DNA of 64,000 nt from Streptococcus pseudopneumoniae. Its GTDB lineage: Bacteria; Bacillota; Bacilli; Lactobacillales; Streptococcaceae. This document shows, in pieces, positions 23,966-34,027 of this stretch. Positions within the stretch are counted from its first letter, which is position 1, and each line of letters begins with the position of its first letter. A program made the translations under genes and the position numbers. The notes under the pieces are model-generated. The model saw only the letters and a list, made by a program, of their open reading frames with translations. It was not told the DNA's origin and made no database searches. The stretch lies in NCBI RefSeq assembly GCF_001074975.1, contig NZ_JUUO01000088.1, forward strand, positions 31,491 through 95,490, in the 5' to 3' direction.

Positions 23966-24436
23966 TTAATTCTCCTTTCCCAACTCATACAAATCAGCGA
24001 TAATAGCTGCGACACGTTTGATATCTCCCAGCATGCCTCGCATTTCAAAGTCAGCCAATACAGGGAAACCAAAACGTTGACTGTATTGCTTGGCTGTCAG
24101 GCAGTATTGGTTATTAAAGTTACGATTTCCTGAACCAACCACACCAAAACACTTACTAGCATTATCACCATAAGCGATAAAATCCCCCACTGGTGTTGTC
24201 AAAATCTCAACATCTCCGTTATCCACGCCATTCCCGCCTTCGAGATAGGTCGGCAAAAAAGCGACATAAGGATGGTCCATTTCATAGAAATCGTGACCTT
24301 CCTTAACCAGATCCTTGATATGAATCTTTTGGACCTCAATCCCCTCGTACTGGGACAAGAGATAATCTTTCAGACGCGTCACAAAACTCTCAGTATTCCC
24401 ACTCAGACTAATATAAACTAAAGAAATTGTCTTCAT
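23966..24436 (-). CDS. nrdI: NrdI-like flavodoxin
   Basis: A 156-residue flavodoxin-like protein. The start at about 24436 is preferred because GGAGG lies 6 nt before it, although an ATG 12 nt upstream exists. The FMN-binding loop SGNTESF is near residue 11 and a second site is [12 protein letters not shown]. NrdI reduces or supplies oxidant for assembly of the manganese cofactor of class Ib ribonucleotide reductase. No nrdE/nrdF is adjacent here. Confidence 0.88.
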   Translation of the reverse strand: MKTISLVYISLSGNTESFVTRLKDYLLSQYEGIEVQKIHIKDLVKEGHDFYEMDHPYVAFLPTYLEGGNGVDNGDVEILTTPVGDFIAYGDNASKCFGVVGSGNRNFNNQYCLTAKQYSQRFGFPVLADFEMRGMLGDIKRVAAIIADLYELGKEN

Positions 24437-24513
24437 ATTTACCTCCATGATTTTATCTATAATCGAAAAATAACTACCAAGATTGTATCTTGATAGTTAT
24501 TTTTTGTCAATAC

Positions 24514-25047
24514 TTAGACAAGATCTTCTGTTTCCTCTTCTTCTGCCAAAGCTTTTTGTTGACGCCACATCTTATAGAAGACAAGGGCTAGGAAAAGAAC
24601 ATTGATGACGATATAGAAAATGCTAACAGCTTTTGAACCAATACTCATCCCTAAACGCATAGTCTCATCTTGAACCAATTGCACAGCGTCTTGCAAAGTC
24701 ACATAGCTATAAATTGAACCAATAATAGCTAACAAAACATAGCCAACATAAGTATAATTTGCATATTGCAAATTCTTACGAACAAGGAAGACAATTGCTA
24801 CTACCACTAAAATAGCAGATAGCACAATCAAGGCACTGTTAAAAATAGAATGAGATGCTTCTGCTACTCTATAGGTGTAATTAAGCTGGTCTTCTAATTG
24901 CTGAGCACTAATCCCTTCAATAGTTTTTTGAGCAGCACGAAGGGCTTCTTTGCTAGGTAAGGGGCTCAACATTCCAAACAGAGACGTAGCTGAAATAAGA
25001 GCAGACAAGATTAGCAAGACCCATAGATAAATTGGTTTCTTTTTCAT
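24514..25047 (-). CDS. Four-helix membrane protein of unknown function
   Basis: A 177-residue protein with hydrophobic helices near residues 7-27, 66-88, 100-120 and 138-160, and an acidic C-terminal tail (EEEETEDLV). The loop between helices 1 and 2 is long and probably extracellular. AGGAGG precedes the ATG. In the pneumococcal order that I recall, a hypothetical gene sits here next to the TCS07 regulator genes, which are missing in this window except for a fragment. Confidence 0.65.
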   Translation of the reverse strand: MKKKPIYLWVLLILSALISATSLFGMLSPLPSKEALRAAQKTIEGISAQQLEDQLNYTYRVAEASHSIFNSALIVLSAILVVVAIVFLVRKNLQYANYTYVGYVLLAIIGSIYSYVTLQDAVQLVQDETMRLGMSIGSKAVSIFYIVINVLFLALVFYKMWRQQKALAEEEETEDLV

Positions 25048-25107
25048 GATAGAACCTCCTGATATTATTATTTATATTATAGCACCTTTTGTAAAGGAAT
25101 ACAAATT

Positions 25108-25245
25108 TTATAGTGTGGTTTCCACCTGTTTTCGATAGGCTTTTGGCGATTTTCCACACAATTTTCGGAACACTTTATAGAAATATCCAACGTTACTGTA
25201 ACCAACAGCATAACAAATATCTTCGATACTGTCACTGGAACACCT
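25108..25245 (-). pseudogene. C-terminal remnant of an AraC-type response regulator (TCS07-like)
   Basis: On the minus strand about 45 codons read SSDSIEDICYAVGYSNVGYF, then YKVFRKLCGKSPKAYRK, ending at a stop at 25108. This is the second helix-turn-helix of an AraC-family DNA-binding domain. No start or upstream domain exists: sequence above about 25245 is unrelated and leads into the ECF gene's promoter. In pneumococcus I recall the hk07/rr07 pair at this place, so this looks like the scar of its deletion. Confidence 0.72.
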
Positions 25246-25356
25246 GACTATTAACATCTTATCAACTACTGATTAACTTCGGTGCCGTATTCCATTTACA
25301 ATCCCATCAAACCGTGGTACAATGAGAATTGTGAGAAAATTATCAGGAGACAATTC

Positions 25357-25926
25357 ATGAAAAAATCGATCTTAACCACACTGCTTTTTGCGGTTCTTTA
25401 CTTCCTCTGCATGGGGATTGGTGTCCTTTTGGGCAATCTCTTTGACCAAACTGGAAACATGTTTTATGCGCCTGCCTTTACTGGCCTTGTAGGCGGCAGC
25501 GTCTATATGATCCTAGTCGCAAAAGTTCCGCGATTTGGAGCCATTACCACTATCGGCCTTGTCATGGCCCTCTTTTTCTTGGGAACTAAACACGGTGCTG
25601 GTACCTTCCTTCCTGGAATTATCTGTGGCCTCCTAGCAGATGGAGTAGCTAACCTCGGAAAATACAAGGACCAAACAAAGAACCTCCTTTCTTTCCTTAT
25701 TTTTGCCTTTAGCACATCAGGACCGATCTTGCTTATGTGGATTACTCCCAAAGCCTATATGGCTACCCTTCTGGCAAGAGGAAAATCGCAAGAATATATC
25801 GACCGTATCATGGTCGCACCAAATCCTGGAACCGTCCTTCTATTTATCGCAAGTATTGTCATCGGAGCCCTAGTGGGTGCTTTGATTGGACAAGCCTTGA
25901 GTAAAAAATTGGCACAAAAAATCTGA
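25357..25926 (+). CDS. ECF transporter S component (Trep_Strep family)
   Basis: A 189-residue integral membrane protein; ATG 25357 follows AGGAGA. Five or six hydrophobic helices and the pattern MGIGVLLGNLFDQTGNMFYAPAF fit the Trep_Strep/MptS group of substrate-binding S subunits of energy-coupling-factor vitamin/metabolite transporters. No ATPase or T subunit lies nearby, so it would use shared ECF modules. The substrate is unknown. A TACAAT box lies about 40 bp before the start. Confidence 0.75.
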   Translation: MKKSILTTLLFAVLYFLCMGIGVLLGNLFDQTGNMFYAPAFTGLVGGSVYMILVAKVPRFGAITTIGLVMALFFLGTKHGAGTFLPGIICGLLADGVANLGKYKDQTKNLLSFLIFAFSTSGPILLMWITPKAYMATLLARGKSQEYIDRIMVAPNPGTVLLFIASIVIGALVGALIGQALSKKLAQKI

Positions 25927-25931
25927 TTACT

Positions 25932-25957
25932 AAAAAAGAGCCACACGGCTCTTTTTT
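25932..25957. terminator. Bidirectional terminator between the ECF gene and metP
   Basis: AAAAAAGAGCC (25932-25942), ACAC loop, GGCTCTTTTTT (25947-25957). It is shared by convergent genes. Confidence 0.85.
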
Positions 25958-26648
25958 ATTTATGACTCAATTTCTTGGTCAGGAAATCTCCCAAGAATTG
26001 GATTGCAAAGATAATCAAAATGATAATGATAGTTGCCAAGATGGTCACATCGTGATTGTAACGGTTAAATCCATAGGCGATAGCTACGTTACCAATACCA
26101 CCTGCTCCGACCGCTCCCGCCATGGCTGTTTCACCGACTAGTGAAATCAAGGTTACAGTCGTCACACGGATCAAATCTGGAAGGCCTTCTGATAGGTAAA
26201 CACCTACGATATCCCAGAATGTCGCTCCGCTAGCTTGAGCCGCCTCAATGACACCACCATCTAGCTCAGCCAATACCACCTGTACTTGACGGGCAAAGAA
26301 GGCAAAGACTGCAAAAGATAACGGTACGATAGCCGCATTTGGACCAATGCTTGTTCCTACGATTAGATGAGAGAAGGGTGACAAGACTGCCAAGAGAATG
26401 ATAAATGGTACCGCACGGAAAATAGAGGTGATTTTATCCAAAATCCAAAAAACAACTTTATTTTCCAAAACACCACCCGGCGCTGTCAAGACAAGGAAAA
26501 GACCTGCCACCAGCCCCAAGAAACCTCCAATAATAAAGGAAAGAACTGTCATATAAAGGGTTAGGTAGATGGCTGTTCCCCAGCCTGCTTGACCAGCCCA
26601 GCCCATTTTATAGACATTTGGTAAATAGGTTTGAATCAATGATTCCAT
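25956..26648 (-). CDS. metP: Methionine ABC transporter permease
   Basis: A 230-residue MetI-type permease with five hydrophobic helices. The EAA loop, which docks the ATPase, is EAAQASGATFWDIVGVYLSEG near residues 134-154. It forms the channel for methionine uptake with MetN and MetQ. It begins 1 bp after metN ends, and its stop falls within the shared terminator. Confidence 0.92.
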   Translation of the reverse strand: MESLIQTYLPNVYKMGWAGQAGWGTAIYLTLYMTVLSFIIGGFLGLVAGLFLVLTAPGGVLENKVVFWILDKITSIFRAVPFIILLAVLSPFSHLIVGTSIGPNAAIVPLSFAVFAFFARQVQVVLAELDGGVIEAAQASGATFWDIVGVYLSEGLPDLIRVTTVTLISLVGETAMAGAVGAGGIGNVAIAYGFNRYNHDVTILATIIIILIIFAIQFLGDFLTKKLSHK

Positions 26649-26649
26649 C

Positions 26650-27711
26650 TTACTGTCCTCCCTTCAATACTTTTAGCTGCACACCTGCTTGACGAATGGC
26701 TTCTTGGGCACCTGCCAACGCTGCTTTTTCACCTGACAAGACCACAACCAATTCTCCAACAGGAGTACCATCCAAAATTTCGATATTTCCATAGAGGATA
26801 TTAGCTGTTACTTGGTAATGCTTGTACAATTCATTCAAAAGTGGCTCGTCTGTTGAAGCACCCGCATACTTGAGTTGTACCAAAAGGCTGTTTTCAGACA
26901 AGTGTTCTACGATTTCTTGCTTCTCGATTTTGACCATAGCTTCGTCAATACCTGTGGCTGTTGAGATAAAGTCTTGAGTCAAAGGCTGTTTAGGGTCTGA
27001 GAAGATTTCAAGGACACTACCCTCTTCAATCAAATGCCCATCCTGCATAACTGCCACACGATTGGCAATGTCTTTGACAATCTGCATTTCATGCGTAATC
27101 AAGACAACAGTCAAGCCTAATTTTTGGTTCAAATCTTGCAACAAGGCCAAAATCTGCTTGGTTGTCTTAGGGTCAAGGGCAGAAGTTGACTCGTCTGAAA
27201 TCAAGATTTTTGGATCATTTGCTAAGGCACGCGCAATGGCTACACGCTGCTTTTGCCCTCCAGATAATTGTGAAGGGTAGTTTTCAGCACGGTCTGCCAA
27301 GCCAACCAAGTCCAACAACTTGGCTACTTTAGCCTTCTTTTCTTCCCTGCTGAGTCCCGAGTGTTTAAGAGCAAAGGCTACATTCTCCTCTGCTGTCTTT
27401 TGACTCATCAGGTTAAAATGCTGGAAAATCATTCCAATATCTTGACGTTTACGACGCAACTGCTCGGCCGTCAAGGTCACCTTACCATCAAAAATCACAT
27501 CGTCGTCAATGGTAATTTTCCCTGCAGATGGTTTTTGCAAGAGGTTAATCACCCGTACAAGGGTTGATTTCCCTGCTCCAGAATATCCAACGATTCCGTA
27601 GATATCCCCTTCTTGGATATGAATGGTCACATCCTTGACCGCTGTGATGGTTCTCTTCTTTTGGTGAAAAGTCACATCGATCTGATCTAACTTGATAATA
27701 TCTCTACTCAT
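26650..27711 (-). CDS. metN: Methionine ABC transporter ATPase
   Basis: A 353-residue ATPase. Walker A is [10 protein letters not shown] near residue 39, signature LSGGQKQRV near residue 146, and Walker [13 protein letters not shown] (Ser instead of the commoner Ala after DE). The C-terminal 80 residues form the NIL/ACT-like domain that senses methionine and causes trans-inhibition. It overlaps the M20 peptidase gene by 8 nt and continues the metQ-pepV-like-metN-metP unit. Confidence 0.93.
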   Translation of the reverse strand: MSRDIIKLDQIDVTFHQKKRTITAVKDVTIHIQEGDIYGIVGYSGAGKSTLVRVINLLQKPSAGKITIDDDVIFDGKVTLTAEQLRRKRQDIGMIFQHFNLMSQKTAEENVAFALKHSGLSREEKKAKVAKLLDLVGLADRAENYPSQLSGGQKQRVAIARALANDPKILISDESTSALDPKTTKQILALLQDLNQKLGLTVVLITHEMQIVKDIANRVAVMQDGHLIEEGSVLEIFSDPKQPLTQDFISTATGIDEAMVKIEKQEIVEHLSENSLLVQLKYAGASTDEPLLNELYKHYQVTANILYGNIEILDGTPVGELVVVLSGEKAALAGAQEAIRQAGVQLKVLKGGQ

Positions 27712-29077
27712 AGCTTCTAATCAGCTCCTCTACTAATTCAATATGGGTATAGTAATCGGCGATTCGCACGTTTTCATCTCCACCGTGGTCTCGACTATTG
27801 GCATTTCCTAGACCGAAGGCCACCATTGGCACCTCTAGGGCATCAAAGACCGTATGCATAGGCCCTGTCCCAGCTGTAGTCGGCAAGACTGAAACGCCCT
27901 GTGAATAGAATTTCTTGGCCAACTCGATTACATTGAGAATGGCTGGCGCGCTCATATCGCTGCGATAACTCATCTCTCCCAAGGTATAGTATAATTCTAC
28001 CTTATCAAAGCCATTTTTGTCTAGCTGTTTCCGAATTTTTTCCAGAACATCATGCGGTTCTAGGCCAGGAACCAAACGAACTTCTAACTTAGCACTGGCT
28101 TCTGCTGGCAAAATCGTTTTAACTCCCTGACCTTGATAACCAGACTGAATCCCTTCGATATTAAGAGCTGGCTCGAAAAAGAAACGTTTTAGAAAGGCTG
28201 CGCGGTCCTCTTGTAAGAGAGGCAATTCCAAACCATAAATCTGGCTGATTTCCTCTGGATTTCGTTGGGCGTAAGTGTCCACCAAGGCCAATTCTCGTTC
28301 ATTTGGCTCCTGCACTTCTTCGTACAAGCCTTCAACCAAGATACGGCCATCTGCAGCGCGAAGAGACTGTAAGGCTTGGAGAAGATACCAAGGAGCTGAT
28401 TCCACAACCCCACCATAACTAGAGTGGATATCGACATCAGCGCTTTTTACCTTGGCATCAAAGGTCACAATCCCCTTATTTCCACCAGAAATTTCCAGCT
28501 GTTCCAAGGCATTTTTGGTTCCTTGTTCCCAGACCAACAAATCTGCACCACGGAGTTTATCCGCATGTTTTTCCAGATACTTATCTAGGTCTGTCGAGGC
28601 CGATTCCTCCGCTCCCTCCATGATAAAACTGATATTGACAGGCAGGTCATCATGGTGCTGCATGTATTTTCTCAAAGCACTCAAACGAGCTGTGATATGA
28701 CCCTTGTCATCGTCAACTCCACGCCCATACATGAAGCCATTGCGCACCGAAAGCGTAAAGGGATCCTCTGTCCAGACCTGATCCCCGTCCGCTGGCACAG
28801 TGTCATAGTGGTTATAGAAAATCAAGGTTTTGGCATCTGGACGCGAACTCTTGAAATGCGCCATGACAAAAGGCGCCGTATAAGTCTCATCAATCTCCAC
28901 TTCAGCCCCAACACGCTTGAAAATCTCACCCAGATAGTTGGCAACTTCTTTGAGCCCCACCTGTTGGGCAAAGACCGACTTCTTAGAAATCAAGGTACGC
29001 AAAACCTCAAAATAATGCTGGGCTACATGATCCTTTTCAAATTTTTCAATCTGTTCTTGTTCACTAGGAAAAACCAT
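27704..29077 (-). CDS. M20-family zinc dipeptidase
   Basis: A 457-residue metallopeptidase. Zinc ligands are visible in [25 protein letters not shown] and the C-terminal SRDHGGDEN. The lid/dimerisation domain lies near residues 200-320. No signal peptide is present, so it acts on imported or intracellular peptides. Its position between metQ and metN suggests supply of methionine from peptides. It is closest to carnosinase/CNDP-type dipeptidases by eye. Confidence 0.85.
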   Translation of the reverse strand: MVFPSEQEQIEKFEKDHVAQHYFEVLRTLISKKSVFAQQVGLKEVANYLGEIFKRVGAEVEIDETYTAPFVMAHFKSSRPDAKTLIFYNHYDTVPADGDQVWTEDPFTLSVRNGFMYGRGVDDDKGHITARLSALRKYMQHHDDLPVNISFIMEGAEESASTDLDKYLEKHADKLRGADLLVWEQGTKNALEQLEISGGNKGIVTFDAKVKSADVDIHSSYGGVVESAPWYLLQALQSLRAADGRILVEGLYEEVQEPNERELALVDTYAQRNPEEISQIYGLELPLLQEDRAAFLKRFFFEPALNIEGIQSGYQGQGVKTILPAEASAKLEVRLVPGLEPHDVLEKIRKQLDKNGFDKVELYYTLGEMSYRSDMSAPAILNVIELAKKFYSQGVSVLPTTAGTGPMHTVFDALEVPMVAFGLGNANSRDHGGDENVRIADYYTHIELVEELIRSYE

Positions 29078-29136
29078 ATTCTCTCTACCTTTCTATGAAC
29101 TACTCTTCCTGACAATCCATGCTCTATACAAAAGCA

Positions 29137-29161
29137 AGAGGTGGAATTTTCTCTCCCACCT
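29137..29161 (-). terminator. Hairpin between metQ and the M20 peptidase gene
   Basis: GAGGTGG (29137-29143) pairs with CCACCTC (29155-29161); on the minus strand the stem is followed by TTGCTTTTG. It may act as a partial terminator, giving more metQ than downstream message. Confidence 0.55.
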
Positions 29162-29173
29162 CCCTGTTTCTTA

Positions 29174-30028
29174 TTACCAAACTGGTTGATCCAAACCGTC
29201 TGATGTTTCTTCGATAACTTTTTTCACGTCATCTGTGTGGTAAGCTGCGATCACTTTCTTGATAGCATCAGCCTTAGGTGATGTTTCCCAATCTTTTTTC
29301 GCAACGATGATGTTGTACCATTGTTTTGAGTTTTCATCAGCTTGTTCTTTGAAAAGTGCTTTCTTGTAGTCCAATTTTGCTTCTGTAACGAAGGTATTGT
29401 TTACAACGGCAGCGTCAACTGATGACAATGAACGAGCTGTTTGGCTAGCGTCCAATTCAGTGATTTTCAAGTTCTTTGGATTTTCTTTGATGTTAGCAAC
29501 TGTTGCAAGAGCAGTTCCTGAAACGTCCAATTTAATCAAGCCAGCTGATTGAAGCAAGTAAAGTGCACGGCTTTCGTTTGTAGCGTCGTTCGGTACAGCG
29601 ATTTCTCCGTTTGCTGGGATGTCTTCTACTTTAGTGTACTTGTTGTCGCTTCCATTCAAACCTGAGTAAAGACGGATTGGAGAGATGTAAGTATCTGCAA
29701 TCGCTACAAGGTCTTTTCCGTTTTCTTTATTCCAGTTGTTCAAGAAGTTGTAGTGTTGGAAAGCGTTCAAGTCTACTTCGCCATCAGCAGTTGCCTTGTT
29801 TGGTTGTGAGTAGTCTGTGAACTCTGTAAATTCCAAAGTGATTCCGTCTTTTTTAACCAATTCTTGGATTTTGTCCCAACGTTTTTCTTCAGAACCGCTA
29901 CGGTTAACCGTTGCGATTTTGATAGTTGTTGCATTGTCTGCTTTCTTTTCTGAGTTCCCGCAAGCAACAAGAGCCAAACCTGCGACTGTAGCAAGGGCTG
30001 CTACACCAAGCCATTTTTTGATTTTCAT
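29174..30028 (-). CDS. metQ: Methionine-binding lipoprotein MetQ
   Basis: A 284-residue NlpA/MetQ lipoprotein. The signal peptide ends in lipobox LVAC (Cys near residue 23). The mature protein has the two-lobe NlpA fold (KIATVNRSGSEEKRWDKIQE, EFTDYSQPNKATADGEVDLN). It binds L-methionine or Met peptides outside the membrane and delivers them to MetNP. AAGGAGAAAG precedes the ATG, and a MET-box lies about 85 bp upstream. Confidence 0.93.
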   Translation of the reverse strand: MKIKKWLGVAALATVAGLALVACGNSEKKADNATTIKIATVNRSGSEEKRWDKIQELVKKDGITLEFTEFTDYSQPNKATADGEVDLNAFQHYNFLNNWNKENGKDLVAIADTYISPIRLYSGLNGSDNKYTKVEDIPANGEIAVPNDATNESRALYLLQSAGLIKLDVSGTALATVANIKENPKNLKITELDASQTARSLSSVDAAVVNNTFVTEAKLDYKKALFKEQADENSKQWYNIIVAKKDWETSPKADAIKKVIAAYHTDDVKKVIEETSDGLDQPVW

Positions 30029-30109
30029 GATTCTTTCTCCTTAAAAATAATACCGTACTAGTATCTCACAATTTGTTTGATTTCACAAATTGTTATTAGA
30101 TAGGCAGAT

Positions 30110-30128
30110 ATATAGTTTAAAACTATAT
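30110..30128. promoter_or_regulatory. MET-box palindrome upstream of metQ
   Basis: A perfect 19-bp palindrome ATATAGTTT-A-AAACTATAT. It contains the TATAGTTT-N-AAACTATA consensus that I recall for the streptococcal methionine regulator MtaR/MetR. It lies upstream of metQ and downstream of the neighbouring lipoprotein gene's terminator. Confidence 0.8.
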
Positions 30129-30142
30129 GCTTAAAAACTGAG

Positions 30143-30174
30143 AAATCATCCACCTTATTCAGAATGGATGATTT
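30143..30174 (-). terminator. Terminator of the amino-acid-binding lipoprotein gene
   Basis: AAATCATCCA (30143-30152) pairs with TGGATGATTT (30165-30174); on the minus strand a T run follows near 30133-30138. Confidence 0.75.
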
Positions 30175-30181
30175 CAAGAAA

Positions 30182-31045
<864 letters not shown>

Positions 31046-31115
31046 TTAACAGAAAAAGAGCATTTACGCCATTATATGATATCTATCTCTGTGATAAATT
31101 TTTTTTATGGCTAAT

Positions 31116-31439
31116 TTAAAAGACCAAGCGCAAGACGGCAATCAAGACTACTCCGAAGAGAACCGTTCCGACTAGATTACGATAGCGAAAGGCTACCCAA
31201 GCTGTTGGAAAGACGGCTAAGAAGTCCAGCCATTTGATTTGAGGAAGGCTGCCAACCTTGCCTGTCACTACGCTTGAAAGAATCAAGGCAAAGATAATAG
31301 AAACGGGCAGAAACTTCAAAAAACGCTCAACGATTGCAGGCAATCCCTTATACTTGACCAGGATGAAGGGAATCATACGGGGAATCCAAGTCACCAAGCC
31401 AGAGAAAATAACTGCTAATAAAAGATACTTACTGACCAT
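31116..31439 (-). CDS. azlD: AzlD-family branched-chain amino acid exporter subunit
   Basis: A 107-residue protein with three or four hydrophobic helices (MVSKYLLLAVIFSGLVTWIPR start with the conserved R-P/PF pattern). It matches AzlD, the small subunit of the AzlCD exporter of branched-chain amino acids and analogues. It overlaps azlC by 11 nt, so the subunits are translationally coupled. Confidence 0.85.
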   Translation of the reverse strand: MVSKYLLLAVIFSGLVTWIPRMIPFILVKYKGLPAIVERFLKFLPVSIIFALILSSVVTGKVGSLPQIKWLDFLAVFPTAWVAFRYRNLVGTVLFGVVLIAVLRLVF

Positions 31440-32136
31440 CTAAAACTACCCCCATTGTACAACCAAGTAGCGTTGCAAAAAGAACAGCGAGCGACTGAGA
31501 CACCACTGTCAAGAGCAAAAAGAAGGACAGCGCAACAACTGCTAGGATAATGAGCAGATTGCGGACAGGAATCCGTCTTTGCATAATCTGGAATTGCGAA
31601 GCAAAAATTCCGATAAACATCCCAACCAAAGCAAAGTCCAGCCCAAAGATTTCTGGATTTGGTAGCAAGCCACCTAGAGCCGTTCCGACTACCGTCCCCA
31701 CAAACCAAGCCACATAGCTGTTGAGATTGTTTCCGTGCATCCACATAGGATTGACCTTATCCGTATGAGCCAATTCACCCATCAAAACGCCATAGGTCTC
31801 GTCAGTCAAAAGGCTAGACATACCGATATTTTGCCAGAGACTGGTATGACGGAAATAGGTTGACGCATGCAAACTCAACAAAAAGAGACGCAAATTGATT
31901 AGAAAAACCGTCATAGCAATAGCCGCTACAGGGGCTTGAACCGCAATCAGTGCCAGCATGGCAAACTGGGCGCTCCCAGCATAAACAAAGAGGCTCATCA
32001 AGCCCATCTCAACAGGTGTCACATAGGGCGCACCGATAATCCCACAGGCAAGGCCAATACTGACATAGCCAAGGGCAGTTGGCATGGCCGCCTGCACCCC
32101 TTCCCAAAATCCTTTTTCTTTCATCTTTCTCCTCAT
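31429..32136 (-). CDS. azlC: AzlC-family branched-chain amino acid exporter subunit
   Basis: A 235-residue membrane protein with about seven helices. AzlC features are visible: AMPTALGYVSIGLACGI in helix 1, SLFVYAGSAQFAML in helix 2 and LTDETYGVLMGE. It forms an efflux complex with AzlD. AAAGATGAAAG-type upstream sequence gives a moderate ribosome site, and the ATG choice follows the family start. Confidence 0.88.
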   Translation of the reverse strand: MRRKMKEKGFWEGVQAAMPTALGYVSIGLACGIIGAPYVTPVEMGLMSLFVYAGSAQFAMLALIAVQAPVAAIAMTVFLINLRLFLLSLHASTYFRHTSLWQNIGMSSLLTDETYGVLMGELAHTDKVNPMWMHGNNLNSYVAWFVGTVVGTALGGLLPNPEIFGLDFALVGMFIGIFASQFQIMQRRIPVRNLLIILAVVALSFFLLLTVVSQSLAVLFATLLGCTMGVVLDGQ

Positions 32137-32232
32137 ATTGTCTTAATAAATAGGCTGAATTAGTTCCAGCCACAGCATGGACTATTATAACACATTCAGG
32201 AAAGAGAAAAAAGTCTGCTGATTGTAGCCATC

Positions 32233-32256
32233 ATAAAAAGACTGGAACCCAGCCTT
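32233..32256 (-). terminator. Terminator of the VP1/CPBP operon
   Basis: On the minus strand AAGGCTGG pairs with CCAGTCTT (arms 32249-32256 and 32238-32245), followed by a T run at 32233-32239. It lies about 75 bp after the last CPBP gene stop. Confidence 0.65.
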
Positions 32257-32329
32257 ATCTATGTAATGTAAAAATTCTAATAAGCAGAATACTCAAATAC
32301 CAGTAAGCTGACGATGATATTAAAATCAT

Positions 32330-32998
32330 CTAAAACAACAAGGGCAGAATTTGAGGAATGGCATTATTGACTATATGCAGTCCAATAGGCCAATAAATAG
32401 ACTTTGTTGCTCTAAACAAGACTGCAAATATGAGACCGCCCCCCATATAGAAGACAAAGTCTGTCAAAACCCAACCGTGATTACTAATGTGCAAGATTCC
32501 AAACAAAGTTGCCGAAGCAAGCACATCCAGTCCCCATTTCTTTCCTTTTTCCAGAGCAGTCATCACCAATCCACGATAAATCATGTCTTCAAAAATGGGA
32601 CCTGCAATCACAGGATAGAAAAAATACATCAAAAATGCCGTTGCTCCTGTAAAAGTAGGAACATCCAGTTGATAAGCAATTTCATTTTTGGTAGGTGGGA
32701 AAATAAAAAATGTTACGAAATTCCAAATAACAAAAGCAAGAAGAGCTAGAAAAGAATAGAAAAGATAGGATCTTTTAAACTTTCTACTGTTGATTTTCTG
32801 CCATTTTCCTGACTGATTCATGACAATGAACGCAAGCAAAACTACAAGAAAACTCAACATCATATCCGACAGATAAAACGCAAAGTCAGATAGACCAGCT
32901 ACCAAGTCACTGTGCAAAACCAGACGAATGAAGAACTGGTCAGCAATGACAAGTAGAATAGCTATAAACAAGTAGTAGCGTGAGATTATCTTTTTCAT
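32330..32998 (-). CDS. CPBP-family intramembrane protease-like protein (second copy)
   Basis: A 222-residue membrane protein starting at 32998 (AAAGGAAAT upstream). It has the Abi/CPBP motifs, but the first is EDMIYR rather than EExxxR. The others are FGILHISNHG and GLHIVNN. It lies downstream of the other CPBP gene and vp1 in one operon. Such proteins may process or protect against secreted peptides. Sequence beyond its stop still encodes, in another frame, a tail like that of its paralogue, so it may be C-terminally truncated. Confidence 0.78.
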   Translation of the reverse strand: MKKIISRYYLFIAILLVIADQFFIRLVLHSDLVAGLSDFAFYLSDMMLSFLVVLLAFIVMNQSGKWQKINSRKFKRSYLFYSFLALLAFVIWNFVTFFIFPPTKNEIAYQLDVPTFTGATAFLMYFFYPVIAGPIFEDMIYRGLVMTALEKGKKWGLDVLASATLFGILHISNHGWVLTDFVFYMGGGLIFAVLFRATKSIYWPIGLHIVNNAIPQILPLLF

Positions 32999-33017
32999 AT
33001 ATTTCCTTTTAACCTTT

Positions 33018-33692
33018 CTAGTACCCAAACACCAGTAGGCTAACAATAATTAAGAAGCTATTCCACAAGATGTGAAGGGCCATTGACCAATAAACTGAAC
33101 GAGTATAACGAAATAGCATACCGAATAGCATCCCTGCTCCTGCATAAATGATGAAGTCTGTTAACACCCATCCATACTGTAAAACATGAATGAGACTAAA
33201 AAGAGTAGAGGAAACGATGACATCAACATAGTATGTTTTAAATTTAGCTAGAGCTGTCATCAGAAGATCACGAAAGACCAATTCTTCAACTATAGGAGCA
33301 ATGAGACTGCCATAGAGAATACGCGTTATAAAGTAACTAATTCCTGTCAAATTAGCTGCTTCTTTCACAATTGCACTCCCATTTTGCGTACTAGGAAAGA
33401 TTCGAGTCGTTATATTTACCCACAAAAACATCAATATAAAGGAAAGAAAAAAGATACCTAGATACGACCAACGGAACTGGAATCGACCGTACTCTTTCCA
33501 ACGTTGACTCTTTACAAGAACCACAGTAGCAACAATTCCCACAATTACTATCAATAAAATTTGAATCCCATAAAATCCAAAATCTGATAATTGATCCATG
33601 AACTCTAATCTCATCACTAAATTAAAAATCAAGTAATAGGACATAAGTACCAAAATGGTTCCTAGGTAAAATTTCGTTTCTTCCCTTTTCAT
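33018..33692 (-). CDS. CPBP-family intramembrane protease-like protein (first copy)
   Basis: A 224-residue, six-helix CPBP (Abi) protein. The catalytic-type motifs are EELVFRDLL, SLIHVLQYG and LHILWNSF. It starts 18 bp after vp1. CPBP proteins near bacteriocin-like peptides act as immunity factors or peptide processing enzymes. Here the context is the VP1 quorum-sensing operon, so a role in VP1 maturation or self-protection is a reasonable inference. Confidence 0.82.
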   Translation of the reverse strand: MKREETKFYLGTILVLMSYYLIFNLVMRLEFMDQLSDFGFYGIQILLIVIVGIVATVVLVKSQRWKEYGRFQFRWSYLGIFFLSFILMFLWVNITTRIFPSTQNGSAIVKEAANLTGISYFITRILYGSLIAPIVEELVFRDLLMTALAKFKTYYVDVIVSSTLFSLIHVLQYGWVLTDFIIYAGAGMLFGMLFRYTRSVYWSMALHILWNSFLIIVSLLVFGY

Positions 33693-33710
33693 AGTTGATC
33701 CTTTTACGTT

Positions 33711-33920
33711 TTATTTACGTCGTCTTTCAGCCAAACCTTCCCAGAGACCTTTCATCCAATCAAAAGCTCCGTAAGGGCTTGGTCCAATACCTCCACCTCC
33801 CCAAATCGGTAAAGCAATTCCACCACCATTGCCTGGGTTAACCACAATGTTGCCTCCGTAAACTGTCTCCAACTCAGCTTCTGTCAATTCCATTGTTTCT
33901 GCAAATTGTAAATTTAACAT
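33711..33920 (-). CDS. vp1: VP1-like double-glycine secreted peptide
   Basis: A 69-residue precursor. The leader ends in a double-glycine motif (TEAELETVYGG, about residue 23). The mature part is Gly/Pro-rich (NPGNGGGIALPIWGGGGIGP) with a basic end (ERRRK). In pneumococcus I recall this peptide as VP1, induced by the Rgg144-SHP144 system and linked to biofilm and virulence. It heads the vp1-CPBP-CPBP operon, divergent from the SHP gene. AAAGGAG precedes the ATG. Export by a double-glycine peptidase transporter is expected; none is adjacent. Confidence 0.85.
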   Translation of the reverse strand: MLNLQFAETMELTEAELETVYGGNIVVNPGNGGGIALPIWGGGGIGPSPYGAFDWMKGLWEGLAERRRK

Positions 33921-34027
33921 CTTTTACACTCCTTTAATTATCTTCATTTATAAACTACTTCTGCGACCTAGGATTTGCTTCAAGTACTTTACAAGAACAC
34001 TATAACACGAAAATTGGCGTATTTTAG

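Noticed and set aside
28652..29098. 148-codon + strand ORF opposite the M20 peptidase gene
   Set aside because: Antisense shadow of a gene with intact zinc-ligand motifs; no start signal.
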